A stretch of DNA of 64,000 nucleotides from Sphaerisporangium sp. TRM90804 (GCF_029846175.1 NZ_JARWAC010000009.1:248001-312000); one strand, 5' to 3'; counted from the first letter of the stretch, positions 16,951 to 25,396 are shown. Program-made: numbers and translations. Notes: a model not told the origin generated them from the sequence alone.

Positions 16951-17190
16951 CGCGCTCCTTCTCCTATGTCCTGGCCGGTCCGTGTCCCGCCGGCCGTGCG
17001 CTTGGGTGATCGCGTCGACCTCAGCGCTGCTCATCGTGTCGCTCCCCGTGCCCAGCGGCGGGCCCGTGTCTGGTCTCCACCCCGAAGGTGAGCGCGCCGA
17101 CCTCCGTGCGCCGCTTCGCGCCCCTCCCCCGGGTGTCACCCGGCCGGTCGGTGTTCCGGTAGGCGTGCTCGACCGTGATTCCGCCGAGGT
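16915..17190. repeat. Decayed tandem copies of the hydrolase start region
   Basis: Read on the minus strand, the hydrolase start (TDRPG…MSRAEVGGITVEY) is followed upstream by related units encoding SSAEVDAIT, RRTEVGALTFGVE and LGGITVEHAYRNTDRPG, roughly 80-90 bp apart. The clearest DNA match is GACCTCCGCCCTGCTCATCG (gene start) versus GACCTCAGCGCTGCTCATCG near 17020. They look like old tandem duplications of leader plus start codon, now without an open gene behind them. Confidence 0.65.
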
Positions 17191-17261
17191 GGGCCGCCGC
17201 CTTCCTCGGCGGGCGGTGCGGGCTCGCTTCGATGACGGCGATGCTAGGTCGCAGGTCCGGG

Positions 17262-17294
17262 TCGGTGCAATACAATTATCGCACTCGGTGCAAT
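17262..17294 (+). promoter_or_regulatory. MocR-type promoter with direct repeats
   Basis: TCGGTGCAAT occurs at 17262-17271 and again at 17285-17294, a perfect 10-bp direct repeat with a 23-bp period, immediately upstream of the MocR gene. A near-consensus -10 hexamer TACAAT (17271-17276) overlaps the first copy. MocR regulators such as GabR and PdxR typically bind direct repeats, so this is the likely autoregulatory site; it may also serve the divergent hydrolase, since GATAAT lies there on the other strand. Confidence 0.65.
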
Positions 17295-17326
17295 GATGAC
17301 GACCTGATTCTCAAAGCGGGGGCGTG

Positions 17327-18664
17327 ATGGACGACTACCGGCGGATCGCCGACGCCGTGGCCGCGGACATCGCCGCGGGGCGGCTGCGGCCCGGAGATCG
17401 CCTTCCGCCGCAGCGCGCCTTCGCCCGGCGGCGGCGGATCGCCGCCTCCACGGCCGGGCGGGTGTACGGGGAGCTGGCGCGGCGCGGGCTGGTGGTGGGT
17501 GAGGTGGGCCGGGGCACGTTCGTCCGGGCGGCCGAGCCGCGGCAGGGGCCCGCCCTGGTCGAGCCGGGCGGCTCGCGGGTGGACCTGGAGCTGAACTATC
17601 CGGTCGTCGCCGAGCAGCACGCCCTGCTGGCCGAAGGGCTGGCCGGCATGCTGCGCCCCGACGTCCTGGCCGCCGCGATGCGGCCGGCGCCGGTCGCGGG
17701 CACGGCCGCGGCCCGCGAGGCGACCGCCCGCCTGCTGGCCCGCGACGGCTGGGAGCCCGACCCCGGACGCGTCCTGTTCACCGGCAACGGGCGGCAGTCG
17801 ATCGCGGGGACGGTCGCCGCGCTGGTCCCGCCCGGCGGGCGCCTGGGCGTCGAGGCGCTCACCTACCCCGTGGTCAAGGCCGTCGCCGCCCGGCTCGGCG
17901 TCACGCTGGTGCCGATCGCCGGGGACGAGTCGGGCCTGCGTCCCGACGCCCTGGCCGCCGCCCACCGCGGCACCCCGCTGCGCGCGGTGTACCTGCAGCC
18001 GACGCTGCACAACCCGACCTCCGTCACCATGCCGCCCCGGCGGCGCGAGGAGCTGGCCCGCACGCTCGGGGAGCTGGGGCTGTACGCCGTCGAGGACGCC
18101 GTCTGGGCGTTCCTGCACACCGGCCCCGCCCTCCCGCTGGCCGCGCTCGCGCCCGAGCGCACCGTGGTCGTCGACAGCCTGTCCAAGCGCCTCGCCCCCG
18201 GCCTGACCGCCGGTTTCGTGCTGGCCCCGCCCGCCCTGGCCGGCCCGGTGTCGGCCGCACTTCGCTCGGGCGCCTGGACGGCCACCGGGTTCGCCCTGGC
18301 GGCCGCGACCCGGTGGATGAGCGACGGCACCGCGGACGCCCTGCAGCGCGCCAAGCGCGAGGACGCCGCCGCGCGCCAGCGCGTCGCGGCCACCCGGCTG
18401 GCCGGGCACGCCGTCCGCGCCGACCCCCGCGCCTACTACTGCTGGTGGGAGCTGCCCGAGCCGTGGCGGGCCGACACCTTCGTCGCCGCGGCGGCCCGGC
18501 ACGGCATCGCGCTCACCCCCGCCGCCTCCTTCGCCACCGGCGCCGCCGGCCCGCCCGCCGTACGCGTGGCCCTGGCCTCCCCGCCGCTCCCGGTCCTGTC
18601 AAGCGCACTGGCGACCCTGGCCGAGCTGGCGAGCGGCAGCCCCGAAGACGCCCTCGCCGAGTGA
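17327..18664 (+). CDS. MocR-family regulator (GntR HTH + aminotransferase-like domain)
   Basis: A 445-aa protein with an N-terminal GntR winged helix (about 1-68: AAGRLRPGDRLPPQRAFARRRRIAASTAGRVYGELARRGLVVGEVGRGTFV) joined to a fold-type I PLP aminotransferase-like domain. The PLP-binding lysine is Lys287 in DSLSKRLAPG, and the cofactor-contacting Asn in QPTLHNPT is residue 229. ATG 17327 follows a purine-rich GGGGGC; GTG 17324 is one codon earlier. MocR proteins sense PLP or PLP-amino adducts and regulate vitamin B6, GABA or D-amino-acid genes. The divergent alpha/beta hydrolase is the only close partner, and no B6 gene is present. Confidence 0.92.
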   Translation: MDDYRRIADAVAADIAAGRLRPGDRLPPQRAFARRRRIAASTAGRVYGELARRGLVVGEVGRGTFVRAAEPRQGPALVEPGGSRVDLELNYPVVAEQHALLAEGLAGMLRPDVLAAAMRPAPVAGTAAAREATARLLARDGWEPDPGRVLFTGNGRQSIAGTVAALVPPGGRLGVEALTYPVVKAVAARLGVTLVPIAGDESGLRPDALAAAHRGTPLRAVYLQPTLHNPTSVTMPPRRREELARTLGELGLYAVEDAVWAFLHTGPALPLAALAPERTVVVDSLSKRLAPGLTAGFVLAPPALAGPVSAALRSGAWTATGFALAAATRWMSDGTADALQRAKREDAAARQRVAATRLAGHAVRADPRAYYCWWELPEPWRADTFVAAAARHGIALTPAASFATGAAGPPAVRVALASPPLPVLSSALATLAELASGSPEDALAE

Positions 18665-18965
18665 CCCCCGGCGCGGCCCCCACCGCGGCGACGGTGACCG
18701 CGACCGCCGGGTGCTCGCGGCCGCCTCCCGGGCAGGGCGTCGTCGCGAGGCGGCGGCCGGTGGTCGCCTGAGCCGCCCCGAGGACGCCCCCGCCGGCTGA
18801 TGTCCGGCGCGGCCCCCACCGGCGGCGACGATGGTCCGAAACCTCCGGGGCGCTCTGGGCGGCCACCTCCCGCGGGGTGTTCCCGCGGGTAGGAGCTGCC
18901 GCGAGTCGTCCGGGGAGCGCCGGGGACACCTCGCCGGCTCGTGCTCGGCGCGGGGCGTGCCGGCC
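18640..18965. repeat. Decayed tandem copies of the MocR 3' end
   Basis: The MocR gene end CCCCGAAGACGCCCTCGCCG (18640) followed by GGCGCGGCCCCCACCG recurs at 18776 (CCCCGAGGACGCCCCCGCCG…GGCGCGGCCCCCACCG) and, weaker, near 18920 (GGGGACACCTCGCCGG…GGCGCGGGGC). The period is about 136-145 bp. The 370-bp gap 18665-19034 contains no gene; these copies account for most of it. Confidence 0.7.
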
Positions 18966-19034
18966 CGCCGGGTGCTCCATCCTGGGAGTGATAGGGCCAG
19001 GACGGCGGCGCATTCGCGCCCGTAATGTCGCCTT

Positions 19035-19907
19035 ATGGACAACGAGCACCTACTCGGGGAGTTCCTGCGTGCCCGGCGCGAGCTCGTCCGGCCCGAGGAC
19101 TTCGGCCTGCCGGGCGCCGGGCGCCGCCGGGTGGCGGGGCTGCGCCGCGAGGAGGTGGCGATGCTGGCCGGCGTCAGCTCCGACTACTACATACGCCTGG
19201 AGCAGGGCCGCGACCGGCACCCGTCCGAGGAGGTGCTGGACGCCCTCGGCCGGGCGCTGAAGCTGAAGGCCGAGGAGCTGACGCACCTGCGGGAACTGGC
19301 CCGCGCCAAGCCGCGCCGCCGCCGGCCGTCCTCCCGTCCCGAACGCGCCGGCCGGGGGCTGCTGAGCATGCTGGAGAGCATGCCGCACCTGCCCGCCCTG
19401 GTGCTGGGCCGCTACTTCGACGTCCTGGCCGCCAACTCGCTCGGCTCGGCCCTGCTCGGCCGCGACACCGGCAACCTGGTGCGCATGGTGTTCCTCGACC
19501 CCGCCGCCCGCGCGCTGTTCCCCCGATGGGAGACCGTGGCCGAGGACGCCGTCGCCGCGCTGCGCAAGGCCGCCGGCGCCGACGTGGACGACCCCCGGCT
19601 GGCCGCGCTGGTCGGCGAGCTGTCGATCAAGAGCCAGCCGTTCGCCCGGATGTGGGGGCGCCACGAGGTGCGCGGCAAGGCGCACGCCGCCAAGCTCTTC
19701 GACCACCCGCTGGTGGGCCGGCTGAGCCTCACGTACGAGACGTTCACCGTCAACAGCGCGGCCGGGCAGCAGCTCCTCGTCTACCAGGCCGACCCCGAGG
19801 GCCCGTCAGCCGCCGCCCTGGCCCTGCTGGGCAGCCTGGTCGCCGACGCACCCGCCGCCCACCTCGCCCAGCCGGAGACCGACCAGCAGACCTCCACCAC
19901 CCCCTGA
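19035..19907 (+). CDS. XRE-family regulator with MmyB-like ligand-binding domain
   Basis: A 290-aa protein. Residues about 1-80 form an XRE helix-turn-helix (LGEFLRARRELVRPEDFGLPGAGRRRVAGLRREEVAMLAGVSSDYYIRLEQGRD), the stereotyped N terminus of MmyB-like regulators. Residues about 110-275 match the MmyB PAS-like domain (LVLGRYFDVLAANSLGSALLG, FPRWETVAEDAVAALR, RLSLTYETFTVNSAAGQQLLVYQADPEG), which binds fatty-acid-like ligands in characterised members. The start is ATG 19035, with no strong ribosome binding site. MmyB regulators usually act on a nearby divergent oxidoreductase, but none is adjacent here. Confidence 0.92.
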   Translation: MDNEHLLGEFLRARRELVRPEDFGLPGAGRRRVAGLRREEVAMLAGVSSDYYIRLEQGRDRHPSEEVLDALGRALKLKAEELTHLRELARAKPRRRRPSSRPERAGRGLLSMLESMPHLPALVLGRYFDVLAANSLGSALLGRDTGNLVRMVFLDPAARALFPRWETVAEDAVAALRKAAGADVDDPRLAALVGELSIKSQPFARMWGRHEVRGKAHAAKLFDHPLVGRLSLTYETFTVNSAAGQQLLVYQADPEGPSAAALALLGSLVADAPAAHLAQPETDQQTSTTP

Positions 19908-20045
19908 TCCGGCCCACCGCCAACCGTCCGCCTCCGCCCGCCGGAGACCGAGACCGACCGGCGGGCCACCACCCCTGGCCCGTCCCCGGGGTAGCGCCCA
20001 CCTCCAACCGTCCACCTCCCCAGCCGGAGCCCGGGGCCGGTCATG
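19850..20045. repeat. Tandem repeats at the 3' end of the MmyB-like gene
   Basis: The gene end CACCTCGCCCAGCCGGAGAC is followed by related units containing CCGCCAACCGTCCGCCTCCG…GCCGGAGACC and CCTCCAACCGTCCACCTCCC…GCCGGAGCCC, with a period of about 70-80 bp. They lie partly in the last codons and mostly in the gap before the VIT gene. Confidence 0.65.
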
Positions 20046-20088
20046 ACAACCGCCCGATGGGTAGCGTTCTGCGGCGAAGCAGGCCTTT

Positions 20089-20118
20089 TTGACACTGCGC
20101 TTGCGCCGCGATTAGCGT
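20089..20118 (+). promoter_or_regulatory. Promoter of the VIT/CCC1 transporter gene
   Basis: TTGACA at 20089-20094 is followed after 18 bp by TAGCGT at 20113-20118, a good vegetative actinomycete promoter about 105 bp upstream of the VIT start. The 5' untranslated leader contains no recognised riboswitch. Confidence 0.6.
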
Positions 20119-20224
20119 GATCGGGACAGTAGCCGCCCGGTCGGCGCCGCCGTGCGCCCGTCGTCCGCGGCGACCCCCACGGCCGGCCCCCCGCCGAAGC
20201 GCCGGCGAGGCTCGAAAGGACCCG

Positions 20225-20935
20225 ATGTCAGCCGCCCCCGCCTCGGTCGAGCCGCACCACCACAGGGACGTGACCGGCGGATGGCTGCGGCCGGCGGTCT
20301 TCGGCGTCATGGACGGCCTGGTCTCCAACGGCTCGCTCATCGCGGGTGTGGTCGGCAGCGGCGCGAGCGCACAGGCCGTCACCATCGCCGGCCTGGCCGG
20401 GCTCGTCGCCGGAGCGTTCTCGATGGCCACCGGCGAGTACACCTCCGTGCGCTCCCAGAGCGAGCTGGTGCTCGCCGAGATCGCCGTCGAACGCCGGGAG
20501 ATCGCCCGCCACCCGGAGGCCGAGCAGCGGGAGCTGGCCGCGGTGTACGAGGCGCGCGGGCTCACTCCGGAGCTGGCGACGGAGGTCGCCCGCCAGCTCC
20601 ACCGCAAGGACGAGGTCGCCTGGCGCGTGCACGCCCGAGAGGAGCTGGGCGTCGACCCCGACGACCTGCCCTCGCCATGGGTGGCGGCCGGATCCTCCTT
20701 CCTGGCCTTCGGCGTCGGCGCGCTGGTCCCGCTGCTGCCCTTCCTGCTCGGCTTCGGCTCGGTGCTGGCCGCGATCGTGCTGACGGCGGCCGGCCTGTTC
20801 GCCACCGGCGCCCTCGTCGCCCGTCTCACCAGCCGGCCCCCGCTGTTCGGCGGCCTGCGGCAGCTCCTGCTCGGCGTGGCGGCCGCCGCCGTCACCTACG
20901 GCGTCGGCCACCTGTTCGGCATCGCCGTCACCTGA
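20225..20935 (+). CDS. VIT1/CCC1-family iron or manganese transporter
   Basis: A 236-aa integral membrane protein. The start GWLRPAVFGVMDGLVSNGSLIAGVVG and GLAGLVAGAFSMATGEYTSVRSQSEL are signature segments of the VIT1/CCC1 (Fe2+/Mn2+ transporter) family, with the conserved 'DGxxSN' and 'GxxSMAxGEYxS' motifs. A soluble metal-binding segment with many Glu and His residues (EIAVERREIARHPEAEQREL…) follows TM2, and three C-terminal helices complete the five-TM topology. ATG 20225 has GAAAGGA upstream. It probably moves ferrous or manganous ions by proton antiport and limits their toxicity. No neighbouring regulator is obvious. Confidence 0.92.
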   Translation: MSAAPASVEPHHHRDVTGGWLRPAVFGVMDGLVSNGSLIAGVVGSGASAQAVTIAGLAGLVAGAFSMATGEYTSVRSQSELVLAEIAVERREIARHPEAEQRELAAVYEARGLTPELATEVARQLHRKDEVAWRVHAREELGVDPDDLPSPWVAAGSSFLAFGVGALVPLLPFLLGFGSVLAAIVLTAAGLFATGALVARLTSRPPLFGGLRQLLLGVAAAAVTYGVGHLFGIAVT

Positions 20936-21266
20936 TCCACCCGCGCGACCGGATGACGGCGCCCCGGCTGCCCGGCACCCCTACCGGCCGGTGTATGGGG
21001 GACGATTTCTTGATCGTCTTCGGGTGGTTGCCCATACCATGGTCGGTGGCCGGGCTCGTCCCGCCTGGTCGTGCCGCCGGTGGCGGTGCTCGACCGGCGG
21101 CTCCCCCGGGCGGCCGGTCCGGGCGTCGGCCCGCCGCGACCCCTTCGGAGCTCTCACCGCGTTCGTGTCACCGTCCCGATCCCACCGCCGGCCCGTGCCG
21201 AGCCCTCGGCCCTCGCGGGCTCCCCACTCGTGTGCCGGCCCCGTCCCCCACGTGAAAGGACCCGCA
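20936..21266. other. Intergenic region upstream of the GDSL esterase
   Basis: No gene is visible in 331 bp. A possible promoter is TTGATC at 21010-21015 with TACCAT at 21035-21040 (19-bp spacing, longer than ideal). The GTG start downstream uses GAAAGGA at 21254-21260, identical to the ribosome binding site of the VIT gene. Confidence 0.5.
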
Positions 21267-22592
21267 GTGCGCTCACCTCGACTTCACGCGCTGTTATCGA
21301 GCGTCGCGGCGGCGCTGGCCCTGGCCACCGCGCTGGCCGTCCCCTCCTCCGCCTCGGTGCGGGCCGACGCCCGGCAGGCGGCCCCCTCCGGCGCCGCGCA
21401 GGCCGCCGGGCACGGCTCCAAGGGCTGGACGGGCACCTGGGCCACCTCCCCGCAGGGCCCGCTGGTCTTCTTCCCGGGCGCCCCCAGCAACTGGTCGCTG
21501 ACCGGGTTCTCCGGCGAGACCGTCCGGCAGGTGGTGCGGATCAGCGTCGGCGGCGCCCTGGCCCGCGTCCGGCTGTCCAACCGGTACGGCTCCCAGCCGC
21601 TGCGCGTCGCCGGGGCGACGGTCGCCAAGGCCGGCGACGGCGCGGCGATCCTGCCCGGCACCGTGCGCCCGCTGCGGTTCGGCCGCTCGGCCTCCACGAC
21701 GATCCCGGCCGGCGCCGACGCCACCTCCGAGCCGGTGGCGCTGGCCACCGCGCCGCTGGACAGGCTCACCGTCACCCTGTACTTCGCCGAGCCCACCGGC
21801 CCGACCACCTTCCACTACACCGGGCTGACCACCACCTACCGCGCCGCCGGAGACCACCGGTTCGACCGCGGCGCCGCGGCGTTCGCCGGTGAGACCAGCC
21901 AGTCGTGGTACTACCTGACCGGCGTGGACGTCCTGGGCGGCCCGCGCCCGGCCAAGGGCGCGGTGGTCGCCTTCGGCGACTCCATCACCGACGGCGCGGA
22001 CTCCACGGTCGGCGCCGACAACCGCTACCCCGACGAGCTGGCCGAACGCCTGGTGGCCGCCCGCAAGCGCATCGGGGTGCTCAACGCCGGCATCGGCGGC
22101 AACATGGTGCTCACCGACTCGCCGTGCTACGCCGGCTACGCGGGCGTCAACCGCTTCGCCGCCGACGCGCTCGACCTGCCGGGAGTGCGCACCGCGATCG
22201 TGCTGGAGGGCATCAACGACATCGGCAGCGCCGGGTACGACCTGGGCTGCGGCCCGCACCCGGCGGTCACCTACGAGCAGCTCGTCGAGGGCTACCGCAC
22301 CCTGATCCGCGCAGCGCACGCCCGCGGCGTCAAGATCATCGGAGCAACGATGACGCCGCTCAAGGGCGCGGACTTCTACGACACCCCCGAGAACGACGCG
22401 CTGCGCAAGCGGCTCAACGACTGGATCCGCACCAGCGGGGAGTTCGACCTGGTGGTCGACCTCGACCGCGCCCTGGGCGACCCCGGGGACCGCGACAGGT
22501 TGTACCCGCCGTACGCGTCGCCCGACAAGATCCACCCCAACGACGCCGGCATGAGGGCCATCGCCGAGGCCGTCGACCTGTCGACCCTGTGA
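21267..22592 (+). CDS. Secreted SGNH/GDSL-type esterase
   Basis: A 441-aa exported hydrolase. GTG 21267, supported by GAAAGGA 6 bases upstream, gives a clean signal peptide (LLSSVAAALALATALAVPSSASV) with cleavage near Ala-Ser-Val. After an N-terminal beta-rich domain (GWTGTWATSPQGP…), the SGNH hydrolase domain shows block I GDSITDG, block III NAGIGGNMVL, block with GINDIG, and block V DKIHPND carrying the catalytic Asp and His. This architecture is common in actinomycete secreted esterases acting on acylated polysaccharides or lipids; the substrate is unknown. A perfect hairpin terminator follows the stop. Confidence 0.93.
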   Translation: MRSPRLHALLSSVAAALALATALAVPSSASVRADARQAAPSGAAQAAGHGSKGWTGTWATSPQGPLVFFPGAPSNWSLTGFSGETVRQVVRISVGGALARVRLSNRYGSQPLRVAGATVAKAGDGAAILPGTVRPLRFGRSASTTIPAGADATSEPVALATAPLDRLTVTLYFAEPTGPTTFHYTGLTTTYRAAGDHRFDRGAAAFAGETSQSWYYLTGVDVLGGPRPAKGAVVAFGDSITDGADSTVGADNRYPDELAERLVAARKRIGVLNAGIGGNMVLTDSPCYAGYAGVNRFAADALDLPGVRTAIVLEGINDIGSAGYDLGCGPHPAVTYEQLVEGYRTLIRAAHARGVKIIGATMTPLKGADFYDTPENDALRKRLNDWIRTSGEFDLVVDLDRALGDPGDRDRLYPPYASPDKIHPNDAGMRAIAEAVDLSTL

Positions 22593-22602
22593 GCCGTCCC
22601 CC

Positions 22603-22624
22603 GGCCGTCCGAGCCCGGACGGCC
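22603..22624 (+). terminator. Hairpin terminator after the GDSL gene
   Basis: GGCCGTCCG-AGCC-CGGACGGCC is a perfect 9-bp stem with a 4-base loop, 10 bp after the esterase stop. No T tract follows. Confidence 0.75.
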
Positions 22625-22959
22625 GGGGCCCGGCGTCGGTGACCGCGAGCCCCGGCCACGCCGGGGATCCGCGGCGGCGGCCCGCCCAGGGGCCCGGCCG
22701 AGGACGGGCGGGCCGCGGGGAAGGGGGGCGCCCGGCGCTCCCGGGGTACCCCGCGCCCACCTGCGCGGGCACGGCGCGCCGGCCTGGCCGGTCGCCGCCG
22801 GCCGGGCCGCGGCCCGGCCGTGCGCAGCGCGCTGACCGCGCCCTTCCCCCTTTCGCGGCGCCCGTCCGCCGTGCCCGCATGGGAGGGCGACCTAGAGCTC
22901 CGGGAAGATGAGGGGGCCCGAAAACGGCAGGTCAAGCCCGAACACCACCGAACATTGTC
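22625..22959. other. Intergenic region before the beta-propeller gene
   Basis: No gene is visible. Most of the stretch is extremely GC-rich; composition becomes more balanced after 22900 (…CAAGCCCGAACACCACCGAACATTG), where the promoter of the next gene lies. Confidence 0.5.
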
Positions 22960-22971
22960 TAGAGTTTCGAC
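22960..22971 (+). promoter_or_regulatory. -10 element of a leaderless promoter
   Basis: TAGAGT (22960-22965) is followed by six bases and then GTG 22972. This -10 to start-codon spacing is the signature of leaderless actinobacterial mRNAs, and no Shine-Dalgarno sequence precedes the GTG. A -35 hexamer is not obvious. Confidence 0.5.
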
Positions 22972-23877
22972 GTGCCGATGAACGCGAACGACCCGCGGGT
23001 CGCCCTGCCGCCGCTCAATCCGGACCGATCGGTCCTCGTAGTCGGGCCGTCAGTCGACGAGCCCGGCCACTGGGCCGGCGCGCCCAGCTGCGTCTACAGC
23101 GAGGGCGTGTTCTACCTCGCCTACCGCCTTCGCCGTCCCATCGGCCAGGGCCGGGGCCACTCGATCGTCGTCGCCCGTTCCACCGACGGCGAGCGCTTCG
23201 AGACGATCTACACGCTGGGGCGCGAGGAGGTCGACGCCGAGTCCCTGGAGCGTCCCGCGCTGGTGCGCACCCCCCAAGGCGTCTGGCGGCTCTACGTCAG
23301 CTGCGCCACCCACGGCACCAAGCACTGGCGCGTCGAGGTCATGGAGGCCGCCGACCCCGCGGCGTTCGACGCCACCCGGCGCCAGGTCGTGCTGCCCGGC
23401 GATCCCAAGACCGGCGTGAAGGATCCCGTGATCGTGTGGCAGGGCGGGCTGTGGCACCTGTGGGCGTCCTGCCACCCGCTGGAGCGCCTCGGCGAGGAGG
23501 ACCAGATGGTCAGCGACTACGCCACCAGCGCCGACGGCATCGACTGGACGTGGCACGGCACCGCCCTGAGCGGCCGCCCCGACTGCTGGGACTCCCGAGG
23601 CGCCCGGGTGTCCGCCGTGGTGTTCAGCGGAGAGACGATCCTGGCCGCTTACGACGGGCGGGCCAGCGCCGCCGAGAACTACGAGGAGCGCACCGGGCTC
23701 GCCGCCGGCACCGATCCGTCCACCCTCACCCCGCTGGACACCGAGCCGTTCGCCGCCTCCCCGCACGGGGGCCTGCGCTACCTGGACGTCGTGGCCCTGC
23801 CCGACGGCGGCACCCGCGTGTACTACGAGCTCACCAAGCGCAACGGCGCCCACGAGCTGCGCACCGAACTGCGCTGA
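22972..23877 (+). CDS. Five-bladed beta-propeller protein of glycosidase type (GH43-like fold)
   Basis: A 301-aa protein without signal peptide. Repeated blade-like segments, e.g. PSCVYSEGVFYLAYRLRR, HSIVVARSTDGERFETIYTL, GVWRLYVSCAT, KDPVIVWQGGLWHLWASCH, DYATSADGIDWTWHGTAL and TRVYYELTKRNGAHELRTEL, resemble the 'D(G)xxW…Y…S.DG.' blades of GH43/GH32-type propellers. Acidic residues that could be catalytic are present but cannot be assigned with certainty, so hydrolase activity is inference. The GTG start is chosen because of the leaderless -10; an ATG two codons later is an alternative. No sugar transporter or regulator is adjacent. Confidence 0.72.
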   Translation: MPMNANDPRVALPPLNPDRSVLVVGPSVDEPGHWAGAPSCVYSEGVFYLAYRLRRPIGQGRGHSIVVARSTDGERFETIYTLGREEVDAESLERPALVRTPQGVWRLYVSCATHGTKHWRVEVMEAADPAAFDATRRQVVLPGDPKTGVKDPVIVWQGGLWHLWASCHPLERLGEEDQMVSDYATSADGIDWTWHGTALSGRPDCWDSRGARVSAVVFSGETILAAYDGRASAAENYEERTGLAAGTDPSTLTPLDTEPFAASPHGGLRYLDVVALPDGGTRVYYELTKRNGAHELRTELR

Positions 23878-23900
23878 CCACCAAGCCGGGCGCCCGGCCC

Positions 23901-23975
23901 GGGCCGGACGGCCACGCGTCACGCCGGGCCGGACGGCCACGCGTCACGCCGGTGCGGACGGCCGCGCACCGCCCC
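23901..23975. repeat. 25-bp tandem repeat, 2 perfect copies plus 1 degenerate
   Basis: The 25-bp unit beginning GGGCCGGACGGCCACGCGTC is repeated exactly at 23901-23925 and 23926-23950; 23951-23975 is a degenerate third copy. It lies just after the propeller gene stop. There are no spacers, so it is not a CRISPR array. Confidence 0.85.
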
Positions 23976-24112
23976 CGGCCGGGCCGGCGCGCGGTCGTCT
24001 GTCGCGCGCCCGCTCCCCCCGTCCCCCGAGCGAAGGCGTCGGTTCCGTACGCGGGTGGGGGCTTTGCCGTTCGCGTTCGGGCTTGCCCTGTCGCTATAAG
24101 CCTTTTCCACCC

Positions 24113-24141
24113 TTATTACCTACAAGGTCAGTGGGTATGAT
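24113..24141 (+). promoter_or_regulatory. Promoter of the sulfotransferase gene
   Basis: TTATTA (24113-24118), a 17-bp spacer and TATGAT (24136-24141) form a plausible vegetative promoter in a locally AT-richer stretch, 34 bp upstream of the ATG. Confidence 0.55.
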
Positions 24142-24174
24142 GACCGGCGATGTCGTCTCGGCCGAGGAGAGCTG

Positions 24175-25176
24175 ATGGGCCTGCCGGAATTCCTGGTGAT
24201 CGGAGCCCCGAAGGCGGGCACCACGGCCCTGCACGCGGCGCTCGCCCGCCATCCGGACCTGTTCATGTCGCCGGTCAAGGAGCCGAAGTTCTTCCTCACC
24301 GACGGGCCTCCCCCCACGCGCGGCGGCCCCGGTGACGCGCAGACCTACCGGGAGCACGTCTGGCGCCGCGCCGACTACGAGGCGCTGTTCGACGCCGCAC
24401 CGGCCGGGGCCGTCAAGGGCGAGTCCACCCCGTTCTACCTGTACGACCGCGAGGCCCAGCGTCGCATCCACGCGCTGGTGCCCCAGGCCAGGCTGATCGT
24501 GATGCTGCGCGACCCGGTCGAGCGCGCGCACTCCAACTGGACGCATCTGTGGTCGGCCGGGCTGGAGCCGATCAGCGACGTGGTGCGGGCGTGCGCGGAG
24601 GAGGAGCGGCGCATCGCGGCGGGCTGGTCGGCCTTCTGGCACTACGTCTCGCTCGGCCGGTACGGCGAGCAGCTGGAGCACCTGTTCCGGCTGTTCCCGC
24701 GCGAGCAGGTGCTGACCATGCGCTATCGCGAGCTGGTGGACGCGCCGACGGCCACGCTCGACCGCATCTGCGCGTTCCTCGGCGTGCGGCAGGGGATGGT
24801 CGAGGAGGTGCCGCGCGAGAACGTCACCGCCCACCCCGAGCGGACGCTGCGCCACCAGGCGCTGTCGCGGGTGCTGCGGGTGGGCGCCGGGATGGGACGC
24901 CATCTGCCGGGCTCGCTGGCCGCGCGCCTGGTCGAGCCGCTGGAGAGCGCGCTGCAGGAGCGGGGCCGCCCGCGCAGGTCGCTGAGCTGGGAGCAGCGCC
25001 AGGCGCTGCTGCCGCACTTCGAGAAGGACGTCGTGCTGCTCGGCCAGGTCACCGGCCAGGACTACAGCGACTGGCTGCGCCCCCGCGACCGGTCGGGCGG
25101 GCTGATGGGAGACCGCCCCTCGGGCCAGCGTCAGGCCCGCAACGGCCGCCCGCGCAAAGCCGGCGGCACGGCGTAG
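24175..25176 (+). CDS. Sulfotransferase-domain protein
   Basis: A 333-aa cytosolic protein. The N terminus FLVIGAPKAGTTALHAALARHP carries the 5'-phosphosulfate-binding loop (PKAGTT at residues 12-17), and LIVMLRDPVERAHSNWTH carries the 3'-phosphate-binding motif of PAPS-dependent sulfotransferases (heparan-sulfate/NodH-like group). YRELVDAPTATLDRICAFLG is the conserved C-terminal segment. It would transfer sulfate from PAPS to a carbohydrate, lipid or small-molecule hydroxyl. GGAGAG precedes the ATG. No glycosyltransferase or PAPS synthase is nearby, so the acceptor cannot be guessed. The C-terminal 40 residues are basic and probably disordered. Confidence 0.9.
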   Translation: MGLPEFLVIGAPKAGTTALHAALARHPDLFMSPVKEPKFFLTDGPPPTRGGPGDAQTYREHVWRRADYEALFDAAPAGAVKGESTPFYLYDREAQRRIHALVPQARLIVMLRDPVERAHSNWTHLWSAGLEPISDVVRACAEEERRIAAGWSAFWHYVSLGRYGEQLEHLFRLFPREQVLTMRYRELVDAPTATLDRICAFLGVRQGMVEEVPRENVTAHPERTLRHQALSRVLRVGAGMGRHLPGSLAARLVEPLESALQERGRPRRSLSWEQRQALLPHFEKDVVLLGQVTGQDYSDWLRPRDRSGGLMGDRPSGQRQARNGRPRKAGGTA

Positions 25177-25215
25177 GCGACGCCGAAGCCGGGCGGGGCG
25201 GCGCCTCGGGCCGGA

Positions 25216-25362
25216 GCCGTTCGGCAGAGGTGAACCCCGGCGGGAGACGGCTCCGACGATCACCGGGGTTACCCGCCGGTGCCGCCCCGGGGGTCTGCGG
25301 TTCCGCTGCCGGGCCGTTCGGCGGACGGGCCCCGGCGGCAGAGGGCTTCGCCGATCACCGGG
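25216..25362. repeat. Decayed direct repeat with hairpin potential between convergent genes
   Basis: GCCGTTCGGC… at 25216 and 25313 begin two related units of about 50 bp, each ending in GATCACCGGGG (25258 and 25352). In the first unit AACCCCGG and CCGGGGTT can pair to form a hairpin, a possible bidirectional terminator for the sulfotransferase and SRPBCC genes. Confidence 0.6.
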
Positions 25363-25396
25363 GCGGTCCGGCGATCGGCGGGCCGGCGGGCGGGGA

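Noticed and set aside
20041-20224. Metal riboswitch upstream of the VIT transporter
   Set aside because: The leader contains a normal promoter and no conserved riboswitch core (for example no Mn-sensing yybP-ykoY motif) that I could recognise.
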